Positions 33,706-48,700 of a stretch of DNA of 64,000 nt are shown here, one piece after another. Below the pieces are notes generated by a model. The model searched no databases, was not told the DNA's origin, and was given only the letters and a program-made list of their open reading frames with translations. The translations under genes were made by a program, and so were the position numbers. Origin of the DNA: Mayamaea pseudoterrestris (lineage: Eukaryota; Bacillariophyta; Bacillariophyceae; Sellaphorales; Sellaphoraceae); assembly GCA_027923505.1 (NCBI GenBank), contig BROI01000019.1, positions 248,001-312,000 on the forward strand, in the 5' to 3' direction. Every line of letters starts with the position of its first letter. Position 1 is the stretch's first letter.

Positions 33706-36700
33706 ATGGTTGTCATTGAGGACATGAAGATGGAGGAAATGGCAACGCCGACGGAAGCTTCTAGCCGCGAAACGCTCGTCGTTTACCTCATGGCAATTCG
33801 ATCCGCCGCCACTCGATTGGCGACCCGTCCTACCAGCAACGACGGAGTGCAAGACATGGATGTGGAGGAAGCTCAAATGAAAACCGATACTACATTGGAG
33901 GATCCAGCACTAATGATGGAGCAGATTGCCCTCTTGCTCTTGGACGCGAGTCACTTGTCAATATTGTCGGCGCCAATTACCAATCTCCCAGACTTGCCCA
34001 TCATTTGGGGCTCGCACGGCGAAGCAGCCTTTCGCGACTACCTAAATGAAGACTTGCTCTACAAGTACCGGCGCATTGATTACTTGCGCATGCTGCTGCG
34101 AAGCACTGCGCCAATTGCCATTGACTTGGCGGCAAGTATTTGTCACTATGTGCAAAAGCAGTTGGAGCAAGCGAGCGAAGAAAACACGCAGCAATCGAAA
34201 CAAAAGGCAAATACGACACTGGCAGCCTTTGTCTTGTTTTCGCAGTGGCTTCCCTTTGCCTCGCACTTGGTGCCGATTGTTTCTGACTTGTTTGCGCTGC
34301 AAGCCTTTCAGTCGCCATTGATGCTCGTCGAGACCTTGATCCAAACGTCGTCGGCGGCGGCAAGTATGAACGATGACGATTACAATCAACAAGAGCAACT
34401 CGACTATGATTACAAGCATTTGGTCATTGAAGCGGCCTACCATATATGCGAACTGTACAGTGAGCGACGCGAGCACTTCGTCATGAAGGAGTTTTGGCAG
34501 TGGGAATCAGTCTTTGCTTGGTTTGCGAGTGACGGTCCGGCAAGCGACGACGCAGTCATGAGTGACAATGAATTGCAACTAGACAATGAACAAGAGGCTG
34601 GTGACGCTATCAGTAACGGGGGTGAGGATGATATGACAAATGTTGACCCGATTCGGTGGTATGCCGTTCGCGTAGCTGCCCGCGTTTTGAAACTTTCGGC
34701 CAGCGTTTGTTGCAAATATTTCAAGCTGCATAAAGCACACCAAGAGTTTGTTCCAGGCATGATGATACATCCCTTTGATTTAGATCATGAATATTGCCAT
34801 ACACAGTCATTGGCGCTGCGGGGGTTGGCGCAGTTTTGGCGACTTGGTGAACTGACGCTGCCGACGCTGGCAGCGGTAAGAAGATATGTTCCGCTGCATC
34901 ATTGCTTGGTGGATTTGGGCAAGGGCTTGGTATTTTACAAGCATGGAGCAATACGAAACAACTCGTCGCAACATTTATCGGCAGAATCTGGCAAACAACA
35001 ATCAGCATCGCAGAAACGACGATTGGTAATGACGCCAACGACGGCCGACAATTTGTCGAACATTGGCGTCGCCATGTGCCTCAAGGAGCCCCCTCCTATT
35101 TTGGTTTCAGGTCCGCGAGGATCGGGAAAGTCGAGTTTGGTGCGCGAATTGGCCCGGCTATTTTGCAATGACGATGAAACCTACAATCACGATGCTCACT
35201 TGCTTGAGATTCATGTCGACGATGAGACAGACACCAAGACGCTAATCGGATCATACACTACTTCGGACATCCCTGGTGAATTTGAGTGGCGGCCAGGAGC
35301 ATTGACAATTGCTGTGCGGACCGGTCAATGGGTGTTGATGGAGGATATTGACGGCGTACCGCAAGAAATTCAAGCGTCGTTAGTGCAGCTGCTCGAGTCT
35401 CGACTGTTGCCGCTTGGAAATGGAAAGGTAGAGCGATGTCACCCGAATTTTCGATTGTTTGGAACAATAACGCCGTTTTCGGGCAATGCAGATGCTAGTA
35501 GGAGGACGAAGCGCGATCGAACAGTTGGTGGAAAGCGCTTGCTTAATCCAGATTTATGGCGAGTTGTGGACATTCGGCCACTTCCTGCTAGCGAGCTGAA
35601 AAACATATGCGTTGGCTTATATCCAAGCATTCCAGAATCGATTGTTGATTCAGTGATGAAGGTGTTCCAAGCTATAGATCCAAGCGGTCGCGCTCAGATT
35701 TATGAGATAGACGACACGGCCAGTAGGATACGGATTGACCGACCACCTTCCGTCCGAGACTTGTTCAAAGTGTTTTCAAGGATACGGCGTGCCGTTGCTT
35801 TTGAACGATGGACGCAATATGTAACTGAGGCCCAAAGAACACTGTGTTTTGCGGAAGCAGTGGACGTCTTTATTGCTGCATCGCCGGATCCAGAAATGCG
35901 GCGAAATTTTGTCCGGCACATTGCAGCGCCGTCCTTTGCGATCACTGCTGATTTGGGTTTTCGTTACGTGGAGACGAGATGCCCAACTCTTGATGTGCAC
36001 GACACATGTACTGCAATTGGGCGTGTCAACCTAGAAGTGCCGCGAAATGCTTTGCGAAGGGCGCATGCGTCCACGTTTGCGACAACTGAGTACACGTTGC
36101 GGCTTATGGAAGCCATTGGTGTGTGCGTGCAGGAAACTGAACCTGTTCTACTTGTCGGAGAAACTGGCTGCGGGTAAGAACTTTCATATTAGGTTTATGT
36201 GAAGATATTTATCACGTTGCTCATGCTTTCATGGATTATCAGGAAGACAACAGTGCTGCAACAATTGGCTGCCTTGTGCGGGCGTGAGTTGACGGTGCAA
36301 AACTTTTCATTACAGACCGATTCCAACGATATACTTGGTGGTTATCGGCCTTTAGAGTTAAGGCTGATAGCTGCCAAACTATACAATGATTTCGTCGACC
36401 TATTTGTTTCCATATTCAGCCGAAAACAAAATGCTGAGTTCCTTCAGTTTGCTCACGAGGCTTTGAAAAAACAAAATTGGAAGAATTTATCACATTGTTA
36501 TCAAAGAGCCGCAGGACTTGGGATGGGCAAAGTTAGACGTGGTAATGTCGACGCGGCAAATCATGCTCATTTGAACGCCTGGATGGACTTTCATGCGAGA
36601 GTAGAAAAGTTCGAGCAACAGCGTCTTGCAGCTGATGCTGGTCTGGCTTTCGTTTTTACCGAAGGGGCATTGGTTGATGCTGTGCGGACGGGAAAGTGGA

Positions 36701-39700
36701 TTCTACTGGACGAGATAAATCTTGCTTCGAGTGAAAATCTGATGAGAATTTGTGGTCTACTCGACGATCCTTTTGGAAGCTTGACTTTGACGGAGAAGGG
36801 CGACACTGTTCCGCTCGAGCGACACCCTGATTTCAGATTGTTTGCTGCCATGAATCCTGCGACGGACGCTGGGAAGAGGGACCTTAATGCGACAATCCGT
36901 TCACGCTTTACAGAAATATATGTCACCGAGATAATGGATCCAGTTGAGTTACGCACTATATCCGTACGATACATTGCTGACATTTTGCCGAAAACGGAGG
37001 CTCAATTACAGCATAGTGATATGGTTATTGCTATGGTTGATGTTTATTTAAGCTTAAGAAGTCTAGCCGACACGAGTCTGGTTGATGGTAGCGGTCAAAG
37101 ACCACGATATACTTTGCGGACGCTTACGCGAGCCTTGACTGCTGCTCGCGCCCTCGTAAAACATCAAAAGCTCCCTCTAAGGCGAGCAATATATGAAGGC
37201 TTTGAGTTGGCTTTTGAGGGGCCTCTCGATGCAGCATCAACTAAGTCGATGCGAAAAGTTCTTCGAACTGGGTTAAAAGTTGATTTCAACGCCGACCAGG
37301 TTGATCAACCCAGTCGGCGACCTGGAAAAGATGATGAACACGAGTTAATTGCGCCGTTTTGGTTAAAAACGGGCCCACTGGGTCGTGCAGACTGGTCGAC
37401 TATGTCAGCAGTGAGACATCGGATGTTTGTCTTGACGCCGTCGACAAGGGCAAACCTTCGGAGACTTTCGCGTGTCGTGGCTGCTGGGCCTTGGCCTGTC
37501 TTGCTGGAAGGTCCAACAAGTGCAGGGTACGTGATTCTTGCTTGTTCTCTATATAATGGTTTCATTGTGTCTCACACCATCGCTTCTTGCATTTGCATAG
37601 CAAGACGACTCTTATTGAGTACCTAGGCGCTCGTCTTGGTCATCCTGTCACACGTATTAATAATCACGAGCACACTGATGTCCAAGAATATCTGGGTAGT
37701 TTCATTGCGTCGTCTACAGGTTCATTATTGTTTCGAGATGGCTTGCTAGTTCGTGCTTTGCGGCTTGGCGAGTGGGTAATTTTAGATGAGCTCAACTTGG
37801 CGCCCACAGAAGTCTTAGAGGCTTTAAATCGACTACTTGACGACAATAGAGAATTATACATTCCTGAGACGAACGAGGTAATTGTTCCTCATGAAGGTTT
37901 TCGACTTTTTGCGACGCAGAACCCTAGTGGAGCATATGGTGGTCGTAAGCAATTGTCGCGTGCTTTCCGAAACCGGTTTGTTGAGCTTCACATGGGTGAC
38001 ATCGCGTCTTCGGAGATGGCTCAGATTCTTGTCGAAAAGTGCTCATGCGCGCCCTCGCAGGCTGATCTGCTAGTTGCTGTTATGGATCGACTGCGCTTAC
38101 GGCGCAGGAAAAGTGGTGTATTTCTGGGTAAAGATGGCTTTATCACACCCCGAGACTTGTTGCGGTGGGCGAATAGGAAGGCCGCTTCGAAGCATGAGCT
38201 GGCGAGGGAAGGTTATATGCTTCTTGCGGAGCGATTACGTACACTAGACGAAAAGCAATGCGTGAAGGAAGAGATTGAGCGGGTAATGAAAGTGCAAATA
38301 GAGATCGACAAGGTGTACAGCGACAAAACCTCCAAGCCTTATCGGCTCCTTCAAACAACTGTTGAGTCGTCTAATGACGATTTCATCGGCAACATTGCCA
38401 TAACAAAGAGTTTGAAGCGCCTTGTAGCGCTCGTAGCTCGATGTATCGAGCATAATGAGCCCGTGTTGCTTGTTGGAGGTGAGTTTGTGGGAAAGCATTT
38501 ATATACTGTCGTGTAGTTTTGAAGTGACGCAGTTTGCGTGCTCACACTCCGTTTCATCATCTATCAAGATACTGGGTGCGGCAAGACGACAGTCATACAG
38601 TTATTAAGCATCGCTTTTGCCAAAAAACTTCATACTATCTCTTGCCACGCAACTACAGAGACCGCCGACCTTCTTGGTGGTCTTCGTCCTGTTCGGGGTC
38701 GAGCACTTTTGTTTAATCAGATGATTCACAAAGGCAAAAAACTTCTTTCTGTGTTCTCTCCGGATGACGACATAATGACCGAAATTTCTATTCCTTTAAT
38801 TTTAAGACAGGTTGGACAAGTAATTGAAACAAGTGACCAAGCGACAGACTCACAAAGCACTTTAGTACGCGATATTGCTCAGTTCGTGCAGCAGATTACA
38901 GTGTTCCAATCAAGCCGTGGCGGACATCGAGAAAAGAAGCGAATCAAGCTCGATTCTGGGAATGCTTCACCTTCAAGCGAAACGACAGAGATCCGTGGTC
39001 GTGACATGGATACCACGATGGCCATAGTAGATGAAATCCACGAACTTATTAGCCGATACAATTCTCTGTTTGAGTGGTCAGATGGACCTCTTGTCGAAGC
39101 GATGAAACAAGGAGATTTTCTCCTTTTAGATGAGATCTCGCTTGCAGAAGATGCTGTCTTGGAGCGCTTAAATTCCGTTTTGGAACCATCACAATCGCTT
39201 GTCTTAGCCGAAAAAGGAGCTGACGTTTCAGAGAATCCGACAATTACTGCTGTTGTTGGATTTCATGTCTTCGCCACAATGAATCCTGGTGGAGACTTCG
39301 GTAAACGAGAGCTGAGTCCGGCACTTCGCAATCGATTTACAGAAATTTGGGTTCCTTCGATCGATAACTGGTCCGACATTGATATTGTGTTGAAGCAAGC
39401 GCTAAAGTCGGTAGACTCGGAATTTCCACTTGTCCATCCTCACATGCTAGACTATGTCCGGCACTTCAACGACTATCTTTGTGGTCCTCTGCATTTTGCT
39501 TTGGCATTGTCGCTGCGGGACATGCTATCCTGGGCTGGTTTCATGGTTACGACATTGTCTGGAAATGAGAGTCAATTTGGCTGCTGGGATGCGTATCAAC
39601 ATGGCGCATCGATGATGCATTTGGATGGACTCGGCTTGGGCACTGGCATGAGTACTGATGGAGCGGCCGAATTAAAAGGGAAGGCTGAGTCTTATTTACG

Positions 39701-42700
39701 TGATCAGATACAGGCATACGTAAACGGCTTACCAGACGACAAAAGTGGCGCAGTCGGCATAAGTCGTGGTGGCTTTGGGTTGGCGCCGTTTTATGTGAAG
39801 CTTGGTCCGTGCTTACGAGGGACACCCAGCTTTTTGTTTGAAACGCCGACAACCTCTGCGAACTGCCTCAGAATTTTAAGAGCGCTACAGCTGCCAAAAC
39901 CTATTTTGCTTGAAGGAAGCCCCGGCGTTGGCAAGACCACAATCGTGCATGCCCTTGCTGCTGCATCTGGCCATAGGCTCGTGAGGATCAACCTCTCAGA
40001 GCAAACGGATTTGGCCGACTTAATTGGGCAAGATCTTCCTTCGCCCGCTGCAGAAGAAGAAACTAGCATGCTTTCTTTCCAGTGGTTCGACGGTGTTTTA
40101 CTGGCCGCGATCAAAGCCGGTGACTGGGTTCTGCTCGATGAAATTAATCTTGCCCAGCAGGCCGTTTTGGAAGGTTTGAACAGTTGTCTTGATCACAGAG
40201 CCAGCATATTCATACCTGAACTTGGCCGCGAAATTGCATGCCCTACGACCTTCCGAGTGTTTGCAGCGCAAAACCCTGTCGCTCAAGGTGGTGGTCGAAA
40301 GGGATTGCCGAAGTCGTTTTTAAATCGGTTTACGAAAGTTTACATGGACCAATTGACAGATGACGACATGAGACAAATTGCAATATCAAAATTTCCTTGC
40401 ATTGGCACTGCTGTTCTCAATAAGATGATAAAATTTGGGAATCATGTACATGGCGCTGTCGAAGCACGAGTCATCGGCCAGCTTGGTTCGCCCTGGGAAG
40501 TCAACCTCAGAGACCTTTTTCGATGGGGAGAGCTGCTCTCTGATGTTTCATGTGCCAATGAGTCGGATTGTACGCGCTTCGCCTGGGAGCTATACATCCA
40601 TCGTTTCCGGACAAGGCAGGATCGAGATTTCATTTCTTCGCGGTATAAATCTGTCTTTGGTAATGACATTATACGGGAAGTTCCGATGATAGAAATAACT
40701 GCATCACATGTATCAGTCGGATCATCGAAGTTAAATCGAAACGCTGACCAGGCGATTCGCTTAGATTCCGATGCCCCTGACGCACAAATTCCATACATCA
40801 TTAGAGACTCCCTTGAGGCTGCAGCTCGTTGCGTGCTTATGGACTGGCCATGCCTTCTAATCTCAAGCCATGAGCGTCGTGCATCAAATATAGTCAATTC
40901 ACTTGCTGCTTTTACCGGATGCACGGTTGTTGAAGTGGCTTTGAGCTCATCGTCGGATATATCGGAGCTAATTGGCGGTTTTGAGCAAGTTGTTGAGACC
41001 ACCCAGGTAAGGGACATGCTTATTACAGCACGTCGTTTAGCTTATGAATACATGCTGACTGTGAGTTCTGCTCAAGTTGGCTGGCTTCTGTCGAAAGTGA
41101 GTCTCGATGCAAGCGACGCCACTATTGATGCGGCAATTGAACTGGTTGCCATTCTTTTTCGCAATAAATCTATAGCCAAGTCGAATGGTGTCGAGCTAAA
41201 AAGAATCGAGCATTCGTTGAAGGCATTCCGACAACGAACTCTCCAACGGTGTACGTCAAAGGGTGTCTTTTCGTGGACTGATGGACCACTCACGCGTGCT
41301 ATGATTGATGGGCATTGGATTCATTTAAGAGGCTCTAATCTCTGTCCGGCTACGGTCCTTGATCGCCTTAACTCAATATGCGAACCCGATGGTAGTCTGC
41401 TTGTTGCCGAATGTGGAAGCGAACGAATTATCAAACGGCATGCCAGATTTCGAGTGTTCCTCTCGTACAATCCGGATGCGGGCGAAATTTCAAAAGCCAT
41501 GCGAAATCGCTGCGTTGAGCTGTTTCTGGACATCGAGCCAAATCCTTGCCTTGTTGATGTTTATGACCGCATTTGGCATTCAGGCCTCCGCGATAACGCT
41601 GCCGTGTCCGCACTTGTGGATAATTATAAATCGTTTGAACCTTCACAGGAGCCCGCTGACTACATTAATGATGTGGGTCTCGTGGCTGCATTCTTTTGCG
41701 AACGAGGATGTGGACCAGACGCACATGTCCAATTATCTTCGCTCCCTCAAAGACCTATAGGTAGTGGTGGATGCAATTCATTGGCCTCGGCAACTTCATT
41801 GCTTCGGTTTCCATCAGTTGCGAGGGTACTTGAGGATGCCCGGCTTATTCGGTATCTCGCTACGTGGGCTGGCGAACTTCCACAGTTGCATCCATTAGAT
41901 ACGAAACGATTTGACGCTCTCGGTTACAAAACTGCACGATGTCCGCTTGGCGAATTGTATGACCGCATTTCTCCTTTGTTGCCTGCAGATTTAGACGTCT
42001 TGCTGCTTAGGGATATTTTGCTGCTCCTGATGGTGGGCCGCAGCTCGCTAAATGATGTTCAGACAAAGGCACTGATGCTGGGTAGCATTCAGTCCGCTTT
42101 TGGCGGTGTAGCCTCTTTTCTCACTAGTCAAGCCGTCCGGATTTCGGCAACTGCGACGGATGGAGTTGTTGGGAGTAAAGTTGATAATCAATATATCCTG
42201 ACCAGAACAATATTGAGTTCACTGGAGCAGCAGCTTGAAACGTTGCGATTTCACCGTCTGCCACAGCAGGCACTGGAAGCAAGGGATACCGAGTGCATAA
42301 TTCATTTGCCGTTGCAGAAAATTAACCAAATGAGCGTACTGAGTGCTTCTATTTTGATTTCTCGTGGGGCACTTGATAAAAGTGTTTTGGGATGCTCGCT
42401 CACGGCTTTGTACTATCCGTTTCTCAAGGCCTTTGACGAGGCAATGAGTTTATTAAAAATTGGTGCACTGGGAGAGAAGCAATTGCAAAAGATTCAAAAT
42501 TTATTCTCCCAGAGAGATCAGCTTTGGCATGTTGGAAAGGATACTCTCATCGACCAGTCCAGGCCGGGTATGTTTCTGTTCGACGAGGCGGAGATAGTGC
42601 TACAATGGACCGCTTGCCGGAGATATCTCCAAAGTTTTGGATTGTTAGTAAATTTGGAATTTCGTGACGATGAGAAAAAATGGAATCGGCTGGAAACGAT

Positions 42701-45700
42701 TGTTGATGCGATTGACGGAGCTATCTACGGGAGCCTCGGAAAGACAACTTTCTGTATTCTTGACACTGCCATCAAACCGCTTGTCCCTCAGACGACAGAG
42801 TCATGGTCAATCATTTTGTCCCTGAAACGTCTCGCTAACTCATATTCTCTAGACTATTGGCTTCTTGGTGAGAAGTCGTTGCGATTGGACGACCTTTTGG
42901 CACAACGACATCCATACCTTTTTGTTTCGTCCGGCTTGAAACGTGACTTAATGACGGCTTTGAGCACTATATATCTTGCCGGTACCAGTCATATATCGAC
43001 ATCAAGTAATTTTTCATTTGGCAGAATTGGCACAAAAGCCATGGTCGACCTGGTTCAGCAATGGGATGACGCGGCGTCATCATTTGGCTGCATGCTCAAT
43101 AGCATCCTTGTTGATCCGAATATCGAGACACCGGAAAATGCAATAGCTATTGCTGACTTCCCGAAACATGGGCAGTGCAACAATTTACACCTTGTTCACG
43201 TTGAGTCACATTTGCTTCAACGGTTTGCAGATCTCCAGTTAACGCCCTTGGCCGAGTTTTACAGTGAACTTGTCGAGCGAAATTACGTTCGGGAAATAAG
43301 TCGCCTGCTTTTGGCTGACGACAACATTGACTGGACGCAGCTGAAGAATCTAATTGGGTTCGCGACTGGGCATACTCGATGGAACGTTGAATTGCACCAA
43401 ATGCTTGTTTGGGCATCTGAAATTGGTGACAAACAGTTGATGTCGCGTCTTTTGTTGTCCTTGTCGTGTGCCTCTGTGCGGCGTAGTTGGTCAGGTGCTT
43501 CATGGCTTTTCGATCGCATAACATGGGACCTTCGGTTACCCAGCCCTGTAGCGACTAGATGTGAAGAGTCTGCGTCAGCATCGCAGAGACCCTTGACGTC
43601 TTCCATCGACCGGGCATCGATCCCTATCGCCACAGTGTACAGGCTACTTCGTAACGAGTTCCGCTGTTTGACGTTGTCGAATAAGGGTGGAAACTTTGGT
43701 ACAATTGAAAACTACGAAACGAGAGGGAAACAGGCAAACACCTTGATGCAGATGTTGTGCTCGTTAGATATCGTCGAATCCCGTGATGGCCCATGGGAGA
43801 TAAATATGCAGGTAGTTGATACTTTTTCTGCAATACGCGATAACGTGCCTCAGGAAGAGCTGGACATGTTAATCCAGGCACTATCTTGTCCAGAAGGCCT
43901 GTTAGCAATTCAGGTAGACTGCATTCCAGGCATGATGCAAATTTTTGGGAGTGTTATGCCTGCACAACAACTCAACAGTGTATTGATTCCATTGCTGAAA
44001 TGTTTGAAAGGACTTTGGGCCACCGCAAATGCTTCGAACAATACCTCGCTCGATTACGGGAAAGCTAGAGTCTACCTCGGCGTTTTTCGATTCCACTTGC
44101 TTATCCCGGATTCCCCATTGGATCCTTGTCGAAAGCCCCAGGCTGCGGTTTCGACAATTGACCGACAACTCCAACAACTGCGAACTAACCTTTCAGCTAT
44201 CCGTCTGGATGGGATTTTCACAAAATGCAATCATTCACCCGATTATGGAATTTCGCGACAGTTACTGGATGAAGGTGATAGACTGATGTCTCAACGAAAT
44301 GTGGAAGAACAGAAGATGTTCCAGCGTCCTGCCATTGCGCCACCTTTCCAAAAGTTATTTCAAGAAATCAGAGACTTTGCTGAGCAAGTCCTGTGCGCCG
44401 AAAAAGTCCTTCTGTTGCTGGACGACAGTGTGAAGTTGCTAGAACCACCCTCTGACAGACTCCAACATTTTGAGATAACTGCTGTTGCTTTCTGCCGTCG
44501 TTTGATTGACCAATATTCTATTTACGAGGACGTGGTTATCCCATTGCTTGATGCTATTGGAAGCGTATTGATAGGCTTCAAGGTCGTAGCTGACGTGCAT
44601 GCGCGTAGAAGCGCGTCGTTAGGAAGCCTTTTGGCGTCCTTGTCAAGTTTTCCAATGATCGACAGTAAGGAAGATTACCACGATGTCAACACGACTTATC
44701 GACACTCAGTTGGAGTTGCAAGGCTCGCTCGATGCGGAATTCTGAGCAAAGCTGGAGATATTCAAGCGCTGACGAGCTGGTATGGAATCGTTGATGGCAT
44801 TGTAGAGTCATGTCATACATTCGAAATAGGGTGTAGCAAAAGCGACAGTAATCCTGTTGCGACGGAAGATGACTACAAAGAACATTTTCCTGATTTTCGC
44901 GAGGATTATCAGCCAGTGCAAGCTATCGATGACGACGACCAGCACGCGGAGATAGTATATGAGAGGACGACTCCTCCACCAGCTTTGCTTCGAGACGAAC
45001 ATATCTGTATCATGAGCAACATTCACGAAAGCGTATTTATGTGCGATTATATAAGTGATGCAATGCGTATTGAGGCATTTCGTCTCTCATTTGAGGCGTC
45101 ATGCGAAATATTTGAGACGCCCGGGACAAATATATCGTCGGAGAGTTTTGTCCCAGCATCTGGCTATGCCATGGCGCTCTCCCTATTCAATCTGCAAGAA
45201 AAATACGCAGTTGACGCACTTCAGCAGCAGTCGAGCTCGCCGGACTTTTATCGCGCTGCCAATCCCATCGAATCTTCCCGTGCCGCTCCCGTACTAACTA
45301 TGCTTATGGGGCGATTAACAGCACTCCATACTGCATTTCCTGACAACGAGGTTCTCCTTGCCGTCATAAGCGTCACCGAACAGATAAGAAAGTTTGATTT
45401 GTACTCTGTTCCTCTCGCCAAGGTGATGGTGGGTCTTGAGTTGATTTTAAAACATGCTCAAGACTGGGAACAGCATGCCAGCCGAAGAGTAAAAATCGGG
45501 GAGCCTCTTACGTCGCTGCGACACCTTGTCTCATCGTGGCGCAAGCTTCAGCTGCAATGTTGGTCGCTGCTGCTCGATTCAAGACAAGAGGCTTTCAACC
45601 GTCGCGCTCGGCTCCATTGGGCTAGCATACACATGATGCTACGCCCGTCGGCCCTGCCGCCTGCCCCGGCAACGTCGCTCACATTCTTAACGCCTCTCTG

Positions 45701-48700
45701 GGTCCTCCGATATCACGGGCGCGCTGCGAAACAGTCCCGACCAGAGGTTGCAGCTATAATTAAGACACTTGATACTTTTATACTCACCTCATCATTGGGA
45801 GAGTTTTTCCAACGTCTGCGCATAATCGAATGCTTTGCACGGCAGCTGCAGACAGAAGAGCGCCATCAGCTGCTTGACGACATTCGAGTCGCTCTGGCCA
45901 GATCTGTCCGGTCACTCTTTGTGTATTACAACCAATTTGTACCCTGTATCAAAAATAAGCTTGATAAGCTTCACCAACCTATCGAAGTCAAACTCGCGGA
46001 TGAAGTAAAGCTGGCCAAATGGGACGAGCAAAGTTATTATGCAGCGGTAGATGCAGCAGAGCGAAATTACAAGAGCTTGATGCGTTTGATAAAAGAGTAT
46101 GATGAGGTTCTTCATTTACCTGTCACCCAAATGCTTGAACAAGAACTTTGTCGCGGAGTTGGCGACGACCAAGAAGATGCATCTGCCGTTACAAAAATCC
46201 CAGCTAGATCAATTCTTTTCTCGGCGTTGCAGGTGGAGGGCGCTCTTAAAAACAACCGCAAGTTGTTTGTTCCAGAAATTACTAAACTCAGCGAAACCAT
46301 TCCTGAAGCCTGTGATGGCGGAATGCAACTCGTAGCGGATGAAAAATGCTTTGCGGCGCAGATTAAACAATATATCAAGAGAATGTACACCTTCCGGCGT
46401 GAAGCAATATCAAATAGCATGTATTCATCAACACATGAAGCGTCTGACTTAAATGCCACTATTTTTGAAAGAATCGACTCTCTTCGATCGGATAAAGTTA
46501 CTCGTCCGATGAAGGAACGAGCTCTTATTGACTTGCTGAAAGAATTGAAGCATCAAGGGTACGCTGAGTCGAAATATAGTACACCTATTCAAGTCAGCAG
46601 TCTAAGCGAGCTATTTCAGCTTCCAACTATGACATTTTACAATGACTTGGACGGAATGGCGGACCTCTCTGTTCTTCAATCGGCGGAAATGTACTATCAA
46701 CGAGTTCTCGCGGAGATGGATCGTTTTCGCGGTGAAGTTTGCTTAATCGGAAGTAGACATCTTACTCAGCGTCAAACTAATTTGATGCTCGCGCTCTCTG
46801 ATAGCGGCCTTTATATGCTTGTTCGTCTGAGGTGTACTTTGTCCATAAACATGACAGCGTGCGGACAAATGAGAAAACTGACTGAAAATTTGGCTTGTTG
46901 CAAAACGATTATTCCTGTGGGGCAAAAGGTTCTTACAAGTAAAGTGGGGCGTTTTAATAGACAGTCGAATGAATTGCTTGAAAACCTACGGCAACATAAG
47001 CTGCTTCTCGCACGTACAAAGTATCTGTTCGCGGAAGATGATAAAGCAGCGCTGGCTGACGAGCTAGCCCGGCAGCTTGACGCTGCCATCTTGAAACAGA
47101 AGGATCATCTTTGTGCAGCGAGTATTATAACAACTGAGGACCACTTACATCAGCTTACGCAAGAGCTTGACTCGCTGATTGCCTTCCGCGATTTTCTCCA
47201 GAAACATCTTGAGAAATGCAAAGGACTATTGCCGATTGATGCGATACGCGACACTCTCGCGCTTGTATACAAATCTATCAATGCAGCGGAATCCTGCACG
47301 AGTGTGACAGCAAATGAATCGCCACCGTCAAGCCAGTCTGATCCTCACGATTTAGTCAACTGCGTGTCGCTGGCGGTTGAAGCTGCCCTTCTGTCGGTTC
47401 AGCCCTTGGTTGCCAGACGCGATGCCAACGACAGCAGCACTTCATCGATTTGGCATCACCACCAGTCGTTTGTAGAAACATCTGCAAAGTCGAATATCAT
47501 GAGTATGATCGGCAAGGTCAACACTGTTATTTGCACACTTCAAGGCGTAATTGACAATCAAGAACAAAATGTATCCATAATACCAGTCTGTGTGAAGCTG
47601 TGTGCCGATCTGAGTGTCTTGCTTGGACTTACAGTTGACCTGTTTGACGAGTTTTTGCGTGAAACGATTTCCTTTTATAGAGTAACGGCCAAGCTTCAGT
47701 ACATTATTCTGAGAGTGTTCCGAGTCCTTGTCGCTAAAGGTTTCTGCTCAGATGACGTCGACGAAAAAGAGCCGGAAGGTGAAGGTACTGACGGGTTAAA
47801 CTTTGAAGAAAAAGATGGCACTGGTATGGGTGACGGTGATGGCAAGAAAGACGTGACTGACCAGATAGAGGACGAAGAACAGCTACTGGGACTGAAGGGC
47901 GATGAAGAAGAAGGTCAACAACAGGACGAATCTCGTGAATTAGACAAGGAGGAAGCGGAAAAGGGTATGGAGATGACGAACGAATTCGATGGCGAAATAT
48001 TCGACGTTCCCGAGACGGAGAACGGAGACGATCCTAATAACGACGACGAGGAAGGCGAAGAACTTGACCGAGAAATGGGTGATGGCGAAGGGCAGAATGA
48101 CCGAGTCGTCGATGAAAGAATGTGGAACGAAAGTGACGACGAAGAAGAGGGAACTGAGGAACAGAAGTTTGAAAAGGGCAGTACTGTCCAAGGCGGCGAA
48201 AAGAGCGATGAAATGGCAACCAAAGACGACGAAGAAAAGGATGCGGCCACCGACAACAAATCTGGCGAAGCTCCTGACAGTGAGCGCGCGGACATCGAGG
48301 ACAATGGAAAGAGTGGTGACGATGCGATCAATGAGGACCTAGATGAGCAGTATGAAGAAAGCCATGGTGTGCCTGTTAGGCAAGAAGAAGATGATAAGGA
48401 CGAAGGCCTAGAGATAGCCGATGACATGGAGCTTGACGAGGCGGACGACCAAAAATCGGAAACTGGCGACAACATCGACGACGCCGACAATTCTGAAAAT
48501 GATAACGAATCCATCCACGGAGAGCCGGATGTCAATATGCTGCCTGATCTCACCGCAGATGAGGAAAAAAATGACGATGAAAAGCCTCAAGATGAGACCG
48601 AATCATCATGCAACGCAGCAACTGCTGCAGCTCAGGAGGAGCATGGCTTACCCGAGGAAGATAAAGCCGATGAAGCAGACCCTGAACGTGAACCGGAGCT

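Noticed and set aside
36199-38516. Separate genes for the midasin middle frames
   Set aside because: In-phase GT-AG introns join them exactly through the Walker A motifs, so they are exons of one gene.
47915-48553. 212-codon Ser-rich minus-strand ORF
   Set aside because: It is the antisense shadow of the midasin Asp/Glu-rich region.
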